Below the pieces are notes generated by a model that saw only the letters and a list, made by a program, of their open reading frames with translations, had not been told where the DNA came from and searched no databases. Shown here in pieces: positions 26,616 to 36,859 of a stretch of DNA of 64,000 bases. This DNA is from Cyanobacteria bacterium FACHB-471 (GTDB lineage: Bacteria > Cyanobacteriota > Cyanobacteriia > Elainellales > Elainellaceae): the NCBI GenBank assembly GCA_014695345.1, contig JACJOC010000065.1, positions 124,001-188,000 of the forward strand, given 5' to 3'. The translations under genes were made by a program, and so were the position numbers. The stretch's first letter is position 1; each line of letters starts with the position of its first letter.

Positions 26616-27755
26616 TTAATCAACCAGGCAGTCTTTGAGTGCGTAGACAACCTGATCCTGCTGCTCGCTGGAAAGCTCTGGGAACATGGGCAGCGAGAGA
26701 ACTTGCTGCGCCACCTGCTCTACAATCGGAAATTTTCCAGTCTGGTCGTTTAACCTGGCAAAAACGGGTTGCAGATGCAGCGGTACAGGATAGTAAATCA
26801 TCGAGCCAATGCCCTGCTGCTGAAGCTTTTGACGCACCTGATCTCGATAAAGCAACTCTGAACTAGTAGCTGAATCTTGGGTTAGCCGGATCGTGTACTG
26901 ATTCCAAACATGCTGCCCACCTGCGAGCGGTTGGGGCGTAATAATTCCTGGCAGGTGTTTAAGCAGTTCGGTGTAGCGGTTGGCGATCGCCCGTCGCTTT
27001 TCATTCCATTCGTCTAAATAACGTAGCTTCAGCAGCAATATGGCTGCTTGCACCGCATCCAGACGGCTGTTTACGCCAATCTCCTCGGAGACATAGCGCT
27101 GCCGCTGTCCGTGATCGCGCAGGACACGAATTTTCTGAGCGATCGCTGCATCATTGGTTGTCACGGCTCCACCATCGCCACAGGCTCCTAGATTTTTGGT
27201 GGGGTAAAAGCTAAAACAGCCAATATGCCCGATGCTGCCAGTCTTCACGCCTTGCCATTCGGTTCCGGTGGACTGGGCACAGTCTTCAATCACAAACAGA
27301 TTGTGGGACTGGGCGATCGCCATGAGCCGAGTCATGTCTACAGGCTGACCAAACAAGTGAACTGGCATAATCGCTTTGGTGCGATCGGTGATTGCTGCCT
27401 CAACCTGATCTAAATCCAGGTTGAATGTGTATGGATCAATATCGACGAAAACCGATTTTGCTCCGGCTGCGCTGATCATTTCAGCCGTTGCGATGAATGT
27501 GAACGTCGTAGTAATGACTTCATCGCCCGCGCCAATGTCGAGCGATCGCAGCGCCAGGTAAAGCGCATCTGTACCAGAATTGCAGGCTATGCAATCCGCA
27601 GCACCAATGTAACTGGCAAACTGCTGCTCAAATTCTTTGACCGCCGGGCCATTGATGTACTGCCCAGAAGCCAGCACGTCCGAAACCGCTGTACTGGCTT
27701 CAGCTTGAAGCATTTTGTACTGCTGCGTTAAATCAAAAGGGGGAATGTGGGTCAC
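26616..27755 (-). CDS. DegT/DnrJ/EryC1/StrS family PLP-dependent aminotransferase
   Basis: A 379-aa sugar aminotransferase of the type that converts nucleotide-linked ketosugars to aminosugars for polysaccharide, O-antigen or glycan synthesis. PLP-binding Lys187 is in SFYPTKNLGACGDGGAV; the cofactor motif 'ACNSGTDALYLALRSL' is near residue 57, and 'FVIEDCAQSTG' near 155. No sugar-nucleotide partner gene is adjacent, so the exact product is unknown. Alone on the minus strand. Confidence 0.92.
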   Translation of the reverse strand: MTHIPPFDLTQQYKMLQAEASTAVSDVLASGQYINGPAVKEFEQQFASYIGAADCIACNSGTDALYLALRSLDIGAGDEVITTTFTFIATAEMISAAGAKSVFVDIDPYTFNLDLDQVEAAITDRTKAIMPVHLFGQPVDMTRLMAIAQSHNLFVIEDCAQSTGTEWQGVKTGSIGHIGCFSFYPTKNLGACGDGGAVTTNDAAIAQKIRVLRDHGQRQRYVSEEIGVNSRLDAVQAAILLLKLRYLDEWNEKRRAIANRYTELLKHLPGIITPQPLAGGQHVWNQYTIRLTQDSATSSELLYRDQVRQKLQQQGIGSMIYYPVPLHLQPVFARLNDQTGKFPIVEQVAQQVLSLPMFPELSSEQQDQVVYALKDCLVD

Positions 27756-28082
27756 TCGCTTACACCAGAAAATCCAAGAATTTTACGTAGAGGCGAGGTT
27801 TAGCTGCCCCTACAGCCAGAAATTAGACAAAATCTAAGTCTATTTAGAAAAGACTTGAATATCATCTTCCCTCAACTCCTAAGATTGATGAAGCCCTGTC
27901 GTTGTTTCAGGTGAAAATCGACCTAGAAGATGAAGAGAGGTCGGTGGGCAATGCCTCCCACGTATCCGACTCCCAGGTATTGGAGAGTTCTCAAGCAAGG
28001 TTGAACCCTTGTAGGGGTGAACGGAGTTTGCTCCTACCAAAGCCTTGCTAGTTGTGCGCCGTCACTTTATAGAGCTTTAACT
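27756..28082 (+). other. Upstream region of fetB with structured leader-like segment
   Basis: No gene is visible. Several stems lie between about 27940 and 28050: GTCG/CGAC and GTGGG/CCCAC around 27940-27970, CTCC/GGAG at 27970-27985, and AGCAAGG (27994) with CCTTGCT (28043) enclosing GTAGG/CCTAC and GGAG/CTCC. They end about 33 bp before the fetB start. It matches no riboswitch I recognise. Confidence 0.4.
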
Positions 28083-28862
28083 GTGAATTCACTCATTCAA
28101 CTGGATTTAGTTCAACTCAGCTGGGCGTTAGGAATGATGGCGGTCGCAATTGGTCTGTCAGCATGGCAAAAGCTGGGTTTGGAAGGCAGTTTGGCGATCG
28201 CCACTTTCCGCACGGTGGTTCAGCTTCTAGCGGTGGGTTACGTTCTCTCTTTTGTCTTTGAACTGCGCGATCCCTGGTCGGTGCTGGCAGTGGTGCTGGT
28301 GATGCTGACGATTGCTGCTGTCGTTGCCCGTAACCGCATCAGCAAAAAGGTGCCCAATCTGCTGCCAATGGTGGGCGGCTCAATTTTCGTTGGGGCAGCG
28401 CTAACCCTGGCTTACACTAACCTGGTCGTGATTCGCCCTGAAACTTGGTACGAACCGCAGTACGTGATTCCCCTAGCGGGAATTCTTTTGGGCAACGCAA
28501 TGAATGCGGCGGCTGTTGCCGGAGAACGGTTTGTCAGCACGCTCAATAACAGCCAGCTTGAAATCGAAACGCATCTGAGTTTGGGTGCAAAACCCTCGCA
28601 GGCGATCGCCCACTATCGTCGAGATGCAATCAAAGCAGGCTTAATTCCTACGATTAACTCCATGATGGTTGTCGGCGTGGTGACACTACCTGGCATCATT
28701 ACCGGACAGATTTTGAGCGGAGTTAGTCCTTTTGATGCAGCGCTTTACCAGATCTTGATTATGTTTATGCTGGCGATCGCCACCCTGATCACGACGCTTT
28801 TGACCATCCAGGGAATTTACCGACAATTTTTCAACCAAGCGGCTCAACTCGTGCTGCATTAA
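28083..28862 (+). CDS. fetB: FetB-like ABC permease (UPF0014)
   Basis: A 259-aa integral membrane protein with six to seven helices. It matches the E. coli FetB/YbbM family in length and motifs (WQKLGLEGSLAIATFRTVVQ near 25-44, 'GNAMNAAAVAGERF', 'MMVVGVVTLPGIITGQIL'). FetAB has been linked to iron export and peroxide resistance. The GTG start (VNSLIQ) is chosen because the longer frame from 28017 runs through a structured leader. The ATPase partner FetA is not in the window. Confidence 0.88.
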   Translation: MNSLIQLDLVQLSWALGMMAVAIGLSAWQKLGLEGSLAIATFRTVVQLLAVGYVLSFVFELRDPWSVLAVVLVMLTIAAVVARNRISKKVPNLLPMVGGSIFVGAALTLAYTNLVVIRPETWYEPQYVIPLAGILLGNAMNAAAVAGERFVSTLNNSQLEIETHLSLGAKPSQAIAHYRRDAIKAGLIPTINSMMVVGVVTLPGIITGQILSGVSPFDAALYQILIMFMLAIATLITTLLTIQGIYRQFFNQAAQLVLH

Positions 28863-28880
28863 CGGCGGCAGGATGAAAAA

Positions 28881-28913
28881 AGAAGCAGTGCAAACCAAAT
28901 TTGCACTGCTTCT
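28881..28913 (-). terminator. Terminator of the aldehyde-deformylating oxygenase gene
   Basis: A perfect 14-bp stem (28881-28894 with 28900-28913) and a 5-nt loop. On the minus strand it is followed by TTTTTT. It lies between the convergent fetB and ado genes. Confidence 0.8.
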
Positions 28914-28947
28914 TCACAAGAATATGATTAATGAAAGTTAATTCAAT

Positions 28948-29643
28948 CTAAGCTGCTGCCAAACCATAAGCAGACATTCTCATGATGTCGCGGGTAGTAA
29001 AGCCAATATTGCTTAGGGCTTCGCCATAGCTGATCATGAAGTCTTCGACTAACGCTTCTTTCTCCATGCCGAGTACATGAGCGTCGTCTTCAACCTGGCT
29101 CAGCATTCGCCAAACTAGAGGCAGATTTTGCCGATTCGCTTCTTCCAGTTCAGCTCTAGCAGTTTCAAAATTTGCCTTAAGCCACTCTTCTCCGAAGTTT
29201 AGGTGCAGATATTCATCCTTCACCACACCCTCAGTGATTTTGCGGGCAAAGTCGTCTGCAACCGGAATGTAGATGTTGTAAGCCGAAATTGCAAAGCACT
29301 CAATAATCAAGGACTGAATCAACAAACAGGTGACAACTCGCCCTGCCGCTGCGGCCTTCTGGAAGTTGCCATGCAACTCAGCAAAGAACTGCCGCCCAAA
29401 CTCCATATCAGCAGTTACGGCTAAATTGCGACCGCAAGCCTGAAAGCCTTTTTTATGGCGGTTTTCCATCTTTGCCAAGCTTAAAAGCTGATCTTTTAGC
29501 TCAGGCAGCATTTCAGCAAGCCGCTGGTAGTTGGCGTAGGCTTCTTCCTCGCCTTCAATTACAATCGCATTAATTCGGCTGTATGCGTCTTTATAGGTTT
29601 CACTACGAAAATCAAGTTCTGGGCTGACTTCAAGCTGCTGCAT
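28948..29643 (-). CDS. ado: Aldehyde-deformylating oxygenase (alkane biosynthesis)
   Basis: A 231-aa ferritin-like di-iron enzyme that turns fatty aldehydes into alkanes plus formate, a cyanobacterial hallmark. All six iron ligands are present: Glu32, Glu60, His63, Glu115, Glu144 and His147. No signal peptide. In many cyanobacteria ado is directly followed by acyl-ACP reductase (aar), which supplies the aldehyde. Here the 3' side is a terminator and then convergent fetB, so aar must be elsewhere or absent. Confidence 0.96.
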   Translation of the reverse strand: MQQLEVSPELDFRSETYKDAYSRINAIVIEGEEEAYANYQRLAEMLPELKDQLLSLAKMENRHKKGFQACGRNLAVTADMEFGRQFFAELHGNFQKAAAAGRVVTCLLIQSLIIECFAISAYNIYIPVADDFARKITEGVVKDEYLHLNFGEEWLKANFETARAELEEANRQNLPLVWRMLSQVEDDAHVLGMEKEALVEDFMISYGEALSNIGFTTRDIMRMSAYGLAAA

Positions 29644-29856
29644 AAGTCGGTCATCTCCTCGCTGCTGTGGATGAGTCGATCATAATTTATCGACCTCAAT
29701 CAAGTCGTGAGGGCACACACGACTTGGTAACTTCTAATCTACACCCTACTGTTTTCAAATAGGAATTTACAAGCGATCGCTCCCAAGAATAGGAACATTC
29801 CATCTTTGGACAGAATTTTAGGGGATGCTTGTTATCAGTGCCCAATTCTATCACCC

Positions 29857-30714
29857 ATGCTAGATTCAACCCCAAAGGAAGCTCAACCTAGTCTGACTAG
29901 TCTGAATGATTGGCTATCCTGGCTAAACCCTCTGCTGCTGCTCGTTGGGGCAGGAGTGGTACTGGCTCCGCTGCTGATTGTGTTCCTCACCTCGTTAACG
30001 CCACCAGGCAGCGTTGCAGGCGTAAATTTAACTCAGAGCGAGTGGACTTGGGCAAATTACCAGGAAGCCTGGAGACGCGGCAATTTCTTACTGGCGTTTG
30101 CAAACTCTACGCTGGTGGCATTGGCAGTGACCGCCTTTCAGATTTTCACATCAGCTCTGGCAGGTTACGCGCTGGCGCGGCTCCAATTTTGGGGACGACG
30201 GGCAGTTTTGCTGATTGTGCTAGCAACGCTGGTGCTGCCGTTCCAGATTTTAGTCGTGCCAATTTTTTTGGTGCTGCGCTGGGGCAATTTAATCAACACC
30301 TATGGAGCGCTGATTTTGCCGACTGCGGCAAATGGGTTTGGCATTTTTTTACTACGGCAATATTTTCAAACCATTCCGGTAGAGCTAGAGGAAGCGGCAG
30401 CGCTAGATGGGGCAAATCGGCTGCAAATTCTTTGGCGGGTGATTTTGCCGCTGGCTCGTCCAGCACTGGTGACGCTATTTTTGTTTACCTTTATCGGCGA
30501 GTGGAATGATTTGTTTAAGCCACTCGTGTTTACGACCCGACCTGAACTGCGAACCGTGCAGTTAGCGCTGGCAGAATTTCAGGAGCAGTTCACTAATGAA
30601 TGGGCGCTGTTGATGGCGGCAGTGGTGATTGCGACGGTTCCAGTTGTGGTGCTGTTCTTAGTTGGTCAGCGTCAGTTCATTCGTGGCATTGCCGCAACGG
30701 GAATTAAGAATTAG
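29857..30714 (+). CDS. Carbohydrate ABC transporter permease (MalG-like)
   Basis: A 285-aa permease with six membrane helices and the EAA motif EEAAALDGANRLQILWRVIL that docks the ATPase. It is the MalG/LacG-type second permease of sugar importers. No MalF-like permease, solute-binding protein or ATPase is adjacent, which is common in cyanobacteria with scattered subunits. An upstream ATG 17 codons earlier is possible, but the extra residues do not fit. Sugar unknown. Confidence 0.88.
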   Translation: MLDSTPKEAQPSLTSLNDWLSWLNPLLLLVGAGVVLAPLLIVFLTSLTPPGSVAGVNLTQSEWTWANYQEAWRRGNFLLAFANSTLVALAVTAFQIFTSALAGYALARLQFWGRRAVLLIVLATLVLPFQILVVPIFLVLRWGNLINTYGALILPTAANGFGIFLLRQYFQTIPVELEEAAALDGANRLQILWRVILPLARPALVTLFLFTFIGEWNDLFKPLVFTTRPELRTVQLALAEFQEQFTNEWALLMAAVVIATVPVVVLFLVGQRQFIRGIAATGIKN

Positions 30715-30727
30715 GGCTTGTACTGTG

Positions 30728-30762
30728 TTGATGTTCAGCTTCATATAGAAGCTGAACATCAA
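30728..30762. terminator. Convergent terminator, 15-bp stem
   Basis: A perfect 15-bp stem (30728-30742 with 30748-30762) with the loop ATATA lies between the sugar permease gene and the histidine kinase gene, overlapping the kinase stop codon region. Likely bidirectional. Confidence 0.75.
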
Positions 30763-33281
30763 TCCTCTCTAGTCATGAGCTGGAGCGCAATTGAGACTCT
30801 TCTGTACTCAGAGATAAGCTGTACAAGCTGAGCTTCTGTGTTTTCTGTGGTGCCCTGACGAGCAAGTTTCTCTAATTCTGCACACAGCTTGGGCAGCCGA
30901 ATTGCACCCAGGGTTGCACTACTAGACTTGAGCGTGTGACTCGCATGACGGAGCACGATCGCATCTTTTTGGGCGATCGCCTTCTGGATCTTCTCCAACA
31001 GTTTAGGAGCTTCTATCAAATAGCAATTCACTAGCTCTACCAGTAAGTCTGGATCGCCTGCTTCGCTACACAAAGCTTCTAGAGCAGGTTCATCAATTGT
31101 TGTAGACAGCTTAAGCGAAGTCGGAAGGTGGGTGGATTGCTCAGAGGCAAGGGAAATGGGGGCGATCGCCTCAAAATAGAGATGGCACTGCTGCAAAGCC
31201 TGAACTAGCTGCTCATTCCGAATAGGTTTACTGATGTAATCATTCATGCCTGCGGTCAAACAAGCTTCGCGATCGCCCTGCATAGCATTAGCCGTAATCG
31301 CAATGATGTAAGGTTGCTGCGCAACTGACCAGCGCTGGCGAATTTGCTCTGTGGTCATCAGCCCATCCATCTCTGGCATCTGCACATCCATCAACACAAG
31401 ATCGTAGAGTTGCCGAGATAGCGCATCTAAGACTTCGAGTCCGTTGTTGGCAATATCTGCCTGATATCCCAACCGCTTTAGCAAATGCAAAATCACTTTT
31501 TGGTTGACCAGATTGTCCTCTGCCACCAAGACTCGGAGTGAATGTTGAGGCGATCGCTGAATCGGCTCTAATAGAACCGCTTTGTCAATCTGAGCCGACT
31601 CATCTGTCGCAGTGAAAACGTTGACTAACGCTTGATAAAGCTGAGCCTGTTGAATCGGTTTGTTCAGCGTGGCGGCACACTCGACCGTTGTTTCCCATCC
31701 CTCCATTGGCTTGCTTGTCGTCATCAACAGCAGCGGCAACTGGTTTTGAAGCTGCTGTTGCATCACGCCAGCAAGAGTCCAGCCATCGATCTCTGGCAAC
31801 TGACTGTCTAAAATTGCCACGTCAAACTGCTTTCCCTGATTGAGCAAAGCCAGAGCCTCTAACCCTGACGCAACTGCACAGACACTCATGCCCCAAGCTC
31901 TTGCCTGAAGGGTCAGGTTTTGCCGGTTGGTTGAATTGTCTTCTACAATTAGCAACCGCTTTTGAGCGAGAGGCGTAGGGGAGGATGACTGAGCCGGGTT
32001 GGGGGCGATCGCCTTGACTCGAACCGCGCAATAGAATGTAGAACCGCTGCCCAACACACTATCTACCCAAATTCTGCCGCCCATCATCTCGCTCAAGCGC
32101 TGACTGATCGTCAACCCTAAACCCGTTCCCCCATGCGTGCGGCTAATCGAAGAGTCAACTTGGCTGAAGGGCTTAAACAGGCGAGGCAACCGATCTGAAG
32201 GAATACCAATGCCTGTATCCTTGACTGCAAAACGGAGAGCATAGGTTGTCAGAGATGGATCGCTGTCTGACGAGGACGTGTTAGGTAGTGGACGAGCAAC
32301 CACCGAGACTGTCACCTCTCCCTTTTCCGTAAACTTGACGGCATTGCCCAATAGGTTCACCAGAATTTGACGCAGTCGCGTCACGTCGCTCACGATTACT
32401 TCAGGCACCTGTGGGTCAATCAGGTAGGCTAGCTCCAGCCCTTTTTCGATCGCTTTAGGGGCCAGCAGATTTAGCGCGCTCTCAACACAAGTCCGCAAAT
32501 CAAACGGATTTTCCTCCAGGTCGAGCTTAGCGGACTCAATTTTAGAGAAATCGAGAATGTCATTAATAATGCCCAATAGCGCTTCACCACTGTTGCGAAT
32601 GGTGGCGATAAAATCTTGCTGCTGAGGGGTGGGGTTGGTGTCCAGCAGCATTTCAGTCATGCCAATGACCGCATTCATGGGTGTACGGATCTCATGGCTC
32701 ATCGTGGCAAGGAAATCACTCTTTGCCCGGTTTGCGGTTTCGGCTTCCCATCGTGCCTGTTCTAGCGCTGCATTTTTTAGGATCAGTTCTGCTTCTGCCT
32801 GTTTTCGCTGAGTGATGTCAAAGATAATTCCGTCTAACCACATCAGGTTGCCCGCTTCATCCCAGGCTCCCCGCCCCTTTTCATAAACCCAACGAATGCT
32901 ACCGTCTGGTCGAATGATGCGGTATTCCACTTCGTAGGGCTGTCGTTGCTGCAAGCTCTGCTGCACCAGTTGACTGATGCGAGGCGTGTCTTCGGCGTGT
33001 TCGATGCTGGCAAACGATCGCACCCGATCATCGACAAAATCAGAAGCCGGATAGCCAGAAATTTCTTCGATTACGTCACTGATGAATTCTGTCTTCCAAG
33101 TTGGATTCTGCAAACAGCGAAAGACAGCCCCTGGAATATTCGCAATGAGCGATCGAAATCTGGCTTCCTGACGCAATGCTGTTTCATGAAGGGTGTTGGG
33201 GTAGCGCCCCTCTTCTTGAGTTTTTGCCTCTGGCTGTTGCCATGCTTGCTCAGTCCGCTGAATTTCACTCATACCATTCAT
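30759..33281 (-). CDS. Hybrid sensor histidine kinase (PAS-HisKA-HATPase-REC-REC-HPt)
   Basis: An 840-aa soluble phosphorelay kinase. Order: PAS/PAC near residues 40-165 (ending [19 protein letters not shown]), HisKA with His196 in [14 protein letters not shown], an HATPase with the DTGIGIP and GTGLGLTIS boxes near 330-375, a receiver near 430-545, a second receiver near 570-690 ([10 protein letters not shown]), and an HPt domain with His782 in [12 protein letters not shown]. No membrane helix, so it senses a cytoplasmic signal. The ATG is set by 'GAGG' upstream; the longer frame runs into the hairpin at 33391-33436. Confidence 0.93.
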   Translation of the reverse strand: MNGMSEIQRTEQAWQQPEAKTQEEGRYPNTLHETALRQEARFRSLIANIPGAVFRCLQNPTWKTEFISDVIEEISGYPASDFVDDRVRSFASIEHAEDTPRISQLVQQSLQQRQPYEVEYRIIRPDGSIRWVYEKGRGAWDEAGNLMWLDGIIFDITQRKQAEAELILKNAALEQARWEAETANRAKSDFLATMSHEIRTPMNAVIGMTEMLLDTNPTPQQQDFIATIRNSGEALLGIINDILDFSKIESAKLDLEENPFDLRTCVESALNLLAPKAIEKGLELAYLIDPQVPEVIVSDVTRLRQILVNLLGNAVKFTEKGEVTVSVVARPLPNTSSSDSDPSLTTYALRFAVKDTGIGIPSDRLPRLFKPFSQVDSSISRTHGGTGLGLTISQRLSEMMGGRIWVDSVLGSGSTFYCAVRVKAIAPNPAQSSSPTPLAQKRLLIVEDNSTNRQNLTLQARAWGMSVCAVASGLEALALLNQGKQFDVAILDSQLPEIDGWTLAGVMQQQLQNQLPLLLMTTSKPMEGWETTVECAATLNKPIQQAQLYQALVNVFTATDESAQIDKAVLLEPIQRSPQHSLRVLVAEDNLVNQKVILHLLKRLGYQADIANNGLEVLDALSRQLYDLVLMDVQMPEMDGLMTTEQIRQRWSVAQQPYIIAITANAMQGDREACLTAGMNDYISKPIRNEQLVQALQQCHLYFEAIAPISLASEQSTHLPTSLKLSTTIDEPALEALCSEAGDPDLLVELVNCYLIEAPKLLEKIQKAIAQKDAIVLRHASHTLKSSSATLGAIRLPKLCAELEKLARQGTTENTEAQLVQLISEYRRVSIALQLMTRED

Positions 33282-33390
33282 GCTGACTACCTCACTGCTT
33301 AGGGTTCCACAAACTGACCCAAAAGCATCGGTGTAGAGTGGATTGCGCCAGCAAATATGTTGATTTTGTGAGTACTGCTGATTTGAAGCA

Positions 33391-33436
33391 TGAATTTTAG
33401 TGGGAATGCCGCACGGCACTTCCACTAAAATTCATA
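33391..33436 (-). terminator. Terminator of the DUF1574 gene
   Basis: A 14-bp perfect outer stem (33391-33404 with 33423-33436) with an inner GC stem (TGCC/GGCA). It lies 24 bp after the stop of the minus-strand 1132-aa gene and before the kinase start. Confidence 0.7.
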
Positions 33437-33460
33437 CCTGGATTAAGCAACGCCAATTTT

Positions 33461-36400
33461 TTACTCTAAGGCTTGTGCAGGGTTTGCCCAGGGAATGAGT
33501 GGGTCTTGGGCAAGTCGCTTAGAGACTTCGTAAGCTCCATAGCGGTTGAGGTGGCTGGGGTCAGAAAAGTAAGCGTGTTGCTCTAGCCAGAGTTGTCCCA
33601 GATCTCGGAAGATGAATCCGGGTTGAGACACAGATAGCTCTAGCATGTACTGCTTAAATTCTTGCTCGTAGCCTGCCCGAACTGGGTCGAGATACTCCTG
33701 AGATAAGGGCAAATTGACAAAAACAATCGGAATGCTGCGTGATTGGGTGAATTGCAGCAGGGATTGCAGTGCTTCTGCCTGATTGCCCGCAATTCTAAAG
33801 GATTCGTAATCGTTGTCATAGTCTCCAGCAACTCTGGCGTATTCCTGGTAGTAGGTGGCTGGATTAAATTGAATGGAAAGGGGTAAGAAGCCGTCGAAAT
33901 CCATCAGCCCTTGAGACTCGGCATTTGCGGTTTGAGGGCTGTTTTGCTGCTCCCCTCCCAGGGGTTCTGTTTCGGTCATCACCCCAATGGCTGTAGTGGG
34001 TTCGGGTTCTGGCAGGAGGGTGCTGACCTGCTGTTGAAAGAGAGATTTGAGGCGATCGCGTTCCTGATAAACGGTCGAAACGGTTCCTACTCGCTGACTG
34101 AGCCAGCGGTCAAATGCCTGATAGTTTGCGGTCAGGGTTGCAGCAATGCCGCCTGTCTGCGGTGTAGCTCCAATGCCGTTACCCGCAAATCGATAGCTGC
34201 TAGAGGTCGGGCTGGGCAAAGCGCCGCTGATCATCTGGCGATAGCCTTCTGAGGCAATAATTCCATCGTAGGTGACATCAACGCCGCCGCTGTTGAACGC
34301 ACGAGCGCCATCTGCCCACAACAGCAGTTTGGGCAATTGGTCTGGGGTTAGCATTTGCTGAAGGATCAGGTTGACCACCTGAGCGGTTGCGCCATTGACA
34401 CCAAAGTTAAATATTTCAATGTCGGAGTAGCCAAGTTCTGCAAGCGATCGCCGCAGTGCTTCCGGATCAACTCCTCGCAATGCCCTGGAACTGCCAATCA
34501 CTAAAACATCAGGTGGTCCGGATTCGACCAACCGCTGATGATAAAGCGCAATCTTTTGATCAAACTGTTGACTGTTGAAGGTAGGGTAGGGTGAGCCATC
34601 CGCAAAGGTTAGCGCCATGTCTGGACTAATCAGTGGGGCTGGATCGCTACTGGGTAGGTTAGCTGACCCATTGCTGGGTAAACGGTTTGGCTCGATTGAT
34701 TCAGGGTTAGCTTGGGTTGCTGCACTGACAAAGCTGGAAGTATCAAAAATATTCTGAGCATCTTGGTCCTGAGCATCTTCGCCCGCTGCAGGTGAAGGTT
34801 CTGCTGTATCCGCTTGGGCGTCAACAGCCACAGTTGGCAGATTAGATGCAGAAGGAACAGCAGTAGGAGATGCGGCAACGGGTGGAGTAACGGGAAGAGC
34901 TGGAGATTCAAGTAATTCGGGCGATCGCGCTTCTACAACAGACGCAGGAGCCGATTGCAGGACTCGACCCAGCATCCAATCTGCCTGCACCATCAACAGT
35001 AAGCCGACCGCTCCCCAAACCAGGGCAATGCCAACTTGCCGGGCTGGGCTGGTGTCATGCAGCGCTGCGCCCTCTTGAGGAATGAAAAACTGAGAGCGCA
35101 GGAGTGTCTGCTGAACGGCATGAACGGCTTCCTGACGTAGCTTTGTCCAGGCGGTTTGAATATCCGTCGGGGTCAGGTCTGGACGGATGATCAGGTCGTC
35201 GGAACGGGTAATCAGGTCGCCTACATACGCATCGGTTGCAGCAAACTCTGGAGCCGCTTCGGGCACCAGCCGATCGCGCAAATTGAAGTCAGCCCCATAG
35301 CTCCAGCGCGGACGCTTCTGCCCCGATCGCCGTCCATAGACACGCACTCCGGTGATGCCGGGAATTTCTAACGGACGCAGGAAGCGGGCGATCGCTGAGC
35401 CAACCTGTTGCTGCTGTGGGCAAACGGGGGCATCGCTCATGATGTGCAGCAGATCTTGCTTGAGCAAAACCTGGAGCCGAATGCCGCCTGTCGCGAGCTG
35501 CTGGTCTAAATCGGGGTTGAGCAAGCGGCTGAGCAAAAATGCAATTGCGGGGCGATCGCCTTGCTTAGCCAGATCAAGCGTTGATTCAGCCAGGGCAGGA
35601 TGCTCCGCCGCAGGCAGATTTAGCCAATTGACCCAGGCAGGAGCCTCCTGCCCTGGCACCTGACCATAAACTGTCGCAGCGTGAATGCCTTGAGGGGCAA
35701 GAGTCGCTAACAGGGGTCCAACAGTCGCATTAATCGCTTCCTGGCTGGGAGCCGTTTCGCCAACTGCCGCCTGAGACTTCTCAGAATAGCTGAAAGACAG
35801 ATGCAGCGTTGCCTCTTTTAGCGAAGCCGTCGCAACGTGAATGTTTGACTCTACCAGTGCCCGATTAACCAGTCGGGTTATCGCCTCGACGTCTCCCCAG
35901 CGCGCCCACTCTCGCAGCATTTCTTCGGGCGGAGTCAGGTCTACGCGCAAGACCCAATCTGGTTTCGCTTCTCCCTGCACCTGAATGCTGGTCAGCGCAT
36001 CTCGATATCCTTCTAGCTGCAAGTCTCGCAGCAGTTTGGCGATCGGTTCGGCAATGAGGGAAGGAGAAGGACTGTAAGCCGCTTCACAGGTAATCCAGAG
36101 GCGCTGGGCAGGGTGAGCCGGAATTGCCGTCACTGCAGCAGGAATGGAAGTGGCGGCACGGCTGGAGTAAGGGCTGGCTTTAACGTGAACTTTGACTGCA
36201 ACCCCCTGAGCACTGAGGGTCTCGCTTAAATAGCGGGCGATCGCATCAGGCTGTCCTTGCTTAGCCAAACTGCGATTTGAAATGGCGATCGCCGAACGCT
36301 TTGCAGCAGAAACGGGTGGCTTCAAGACCGTCGAAGTTCGCCCTGATATTCCTGAGCCTGAGTCGGGACTAGATTTGGCAGCGGAGGACTGGCGAACTGG

Positions 36401-36859
36401 CTCAGCCAGCTTGCTGGGCAGCGTCGAAAATTCAGGAACAACAGGAGCAGGTTCTAGGGGGACGGGTTGAGAGGGATGCTGCTCTTCTAAAGGGCTTTCT
36501 GGGGTAGGGGGATACTTTTCTGCCAGTAGCGCTTCAAGGTGCTGGTCAAGCTGGTTAAGATGAATCGTAAACGTCCATTCAGGGCGATTTTGCCCTGCAA
36601 CTCGACCATCCAGTGAGATTTGGTAAATTTGCGGCTGATCAACTGGAACCAGCTTGTTCAGGTCGGTGTGCTTGAGCGATTTGACCAGGCGAATTAGGGT
36701 GTCTATTCGTTCGGTCTGAGGCAGTCCTTCACAGAGAATATAGAGACTGTTGCCCCGCAGCCGAAACTGAGTCCGAACTGGGATCTCAATCGTCTGATGA
36801 AACCACTGAGCCAGGGGCGATCGCCCTTTTGAACGAGATGCGTCTACTGGATGTGCCAT
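33461..36859 (-). CDS. DUF1574-like protein: repeated N-terminal domains plus SGNH-like C-terminal domain
   Basis: A 1132-aa protein. About residues 28-560 hold four divergent copies of a domain of roughly 110-130 residues, each with a 'LYI/LWI/LHI...' strand and a '...G(Q/E)xxPxW' end (GQNRPEWTFTIHL, 'EAKPDWVLRVDL', 'GQEAPAWVNWLNL', 'GQKRPRWSYGADF'). A membrane helix follows near 610-630, then a Pro/Ser/Ala linker. The C-terminal part has the SGNH-like block VLVIGSSRALRGVDPE near 775 and 'DPSHLNRYGAYEVS' near the end. Possible cell-surface hydrolase or acyltransferase-like role; unproven. Confidence 0.75.
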   Translation of the reverse strand: MAHPVDASRSKGRSPLAQWFHQTIEIPVRTQFRLRGNSLYILCEGLPQTERIDTLIRLVKSLKHTDLNKLVPVDQPQIYQISLDGRVAGQNRPEWTFTIHLNQLDQHLEALLAEKYPPTPESPLEEQHPSQPVPLEPAPVVPEFSTLPSKLAEPVRQSSAAKSSPDSGSGISGRTSTVLKPPVSAAKRSAIAISNRSLAKQGQPDAIARYLSETLSAQGVAVKVHVKASPYSSRAATSIPAAVTAIPAHPAQRLWITCEAAYSPSPSLIAEPIAKLLRDLQLEGYRDALTSIQVQGEAKPDWVLRVDLTPPEEMLREWARWGDVEAITRLVNRALVESNIHVATASLKEATLHLSFSYSEKSQAAVGETAPSQEAINATVGPLLATLAPQGIHAATVYGQVPGQEAPAWVNWLNLPAAEHPALAESTLDLAKQGDRPAIAFLLSRLLNPDLDQQLATGGIRLQVLLKQDLLHIMSDAPVCPQQQQVGSAIARFLRPLEIPGITGVRVYGRRSGQKRPRWSYGADFNLRDRLVPEAAPEFAATDAYVGDLITRSDDLIIRPDLTPTDIQTAWTKLRQEAVHAVQQTLLRSQFFIPQEGAALHDTSPARQVGIALVWGAVGLLLMVQADWMLGRVLQSAPASVVEARSPELLESPALPVTPPVAASPTAVPSASNLPTVAVDAQADTAEPSPAAGEDAQDQDAQNIFDTSSFVSAATQANPESIEPNRLPSNGSANLPSSDPAPLISPDMALTFADGSPYPTFNSQQFDQKIALYHQRLVESGPPDVLVIGSSRALRGVDPEALRRSLAELGYSDIEIFNFGVNGATAQVVNLILQQMLTPDQLPKLLLWADGARAFNSGGVDVTYDGIIASEGYRQMISGALPSPTSSSYRFAGNGIGATPQTGGIAATLTANYQAFDRWLSQRVGTVSTVYQERDRLKSLFQQQVSTLLPEPEPTTAIGVMTETEPLGGEQQNSPQTANAESQGLMDFDGFLPLSIQFNPATYYQEYARVAGDYDNDYESFRIAGNQAEALQSLLQFTQSRSIPIVFVNLPLSQEYLDPVRAGYEQEFKQYMLELSVSQPGFIFRDLGQLWLEQHAYFSDPSHLNRYGAYEVSKRLAQDPLIPWANPAQALE

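Noticed and set aside
28017-28082. Upstream start of FetB
   Set aside because: The extra residues are not hydrophobic and coincide with a structured leader; the GTG start gives the family length.
27756-28082. Known riboswitch upstream of fetB
   Set aside because: Stems are present, but no conserved core of a riboswitch family I know is visible.
30759-33425. Longer start of the histidine kinase at 33425
   Set aside because: The extra 48 residues run through the hairpin at 33391-33436 and lack a ribosome site; the ATG at 33281 has GAGG upstream.
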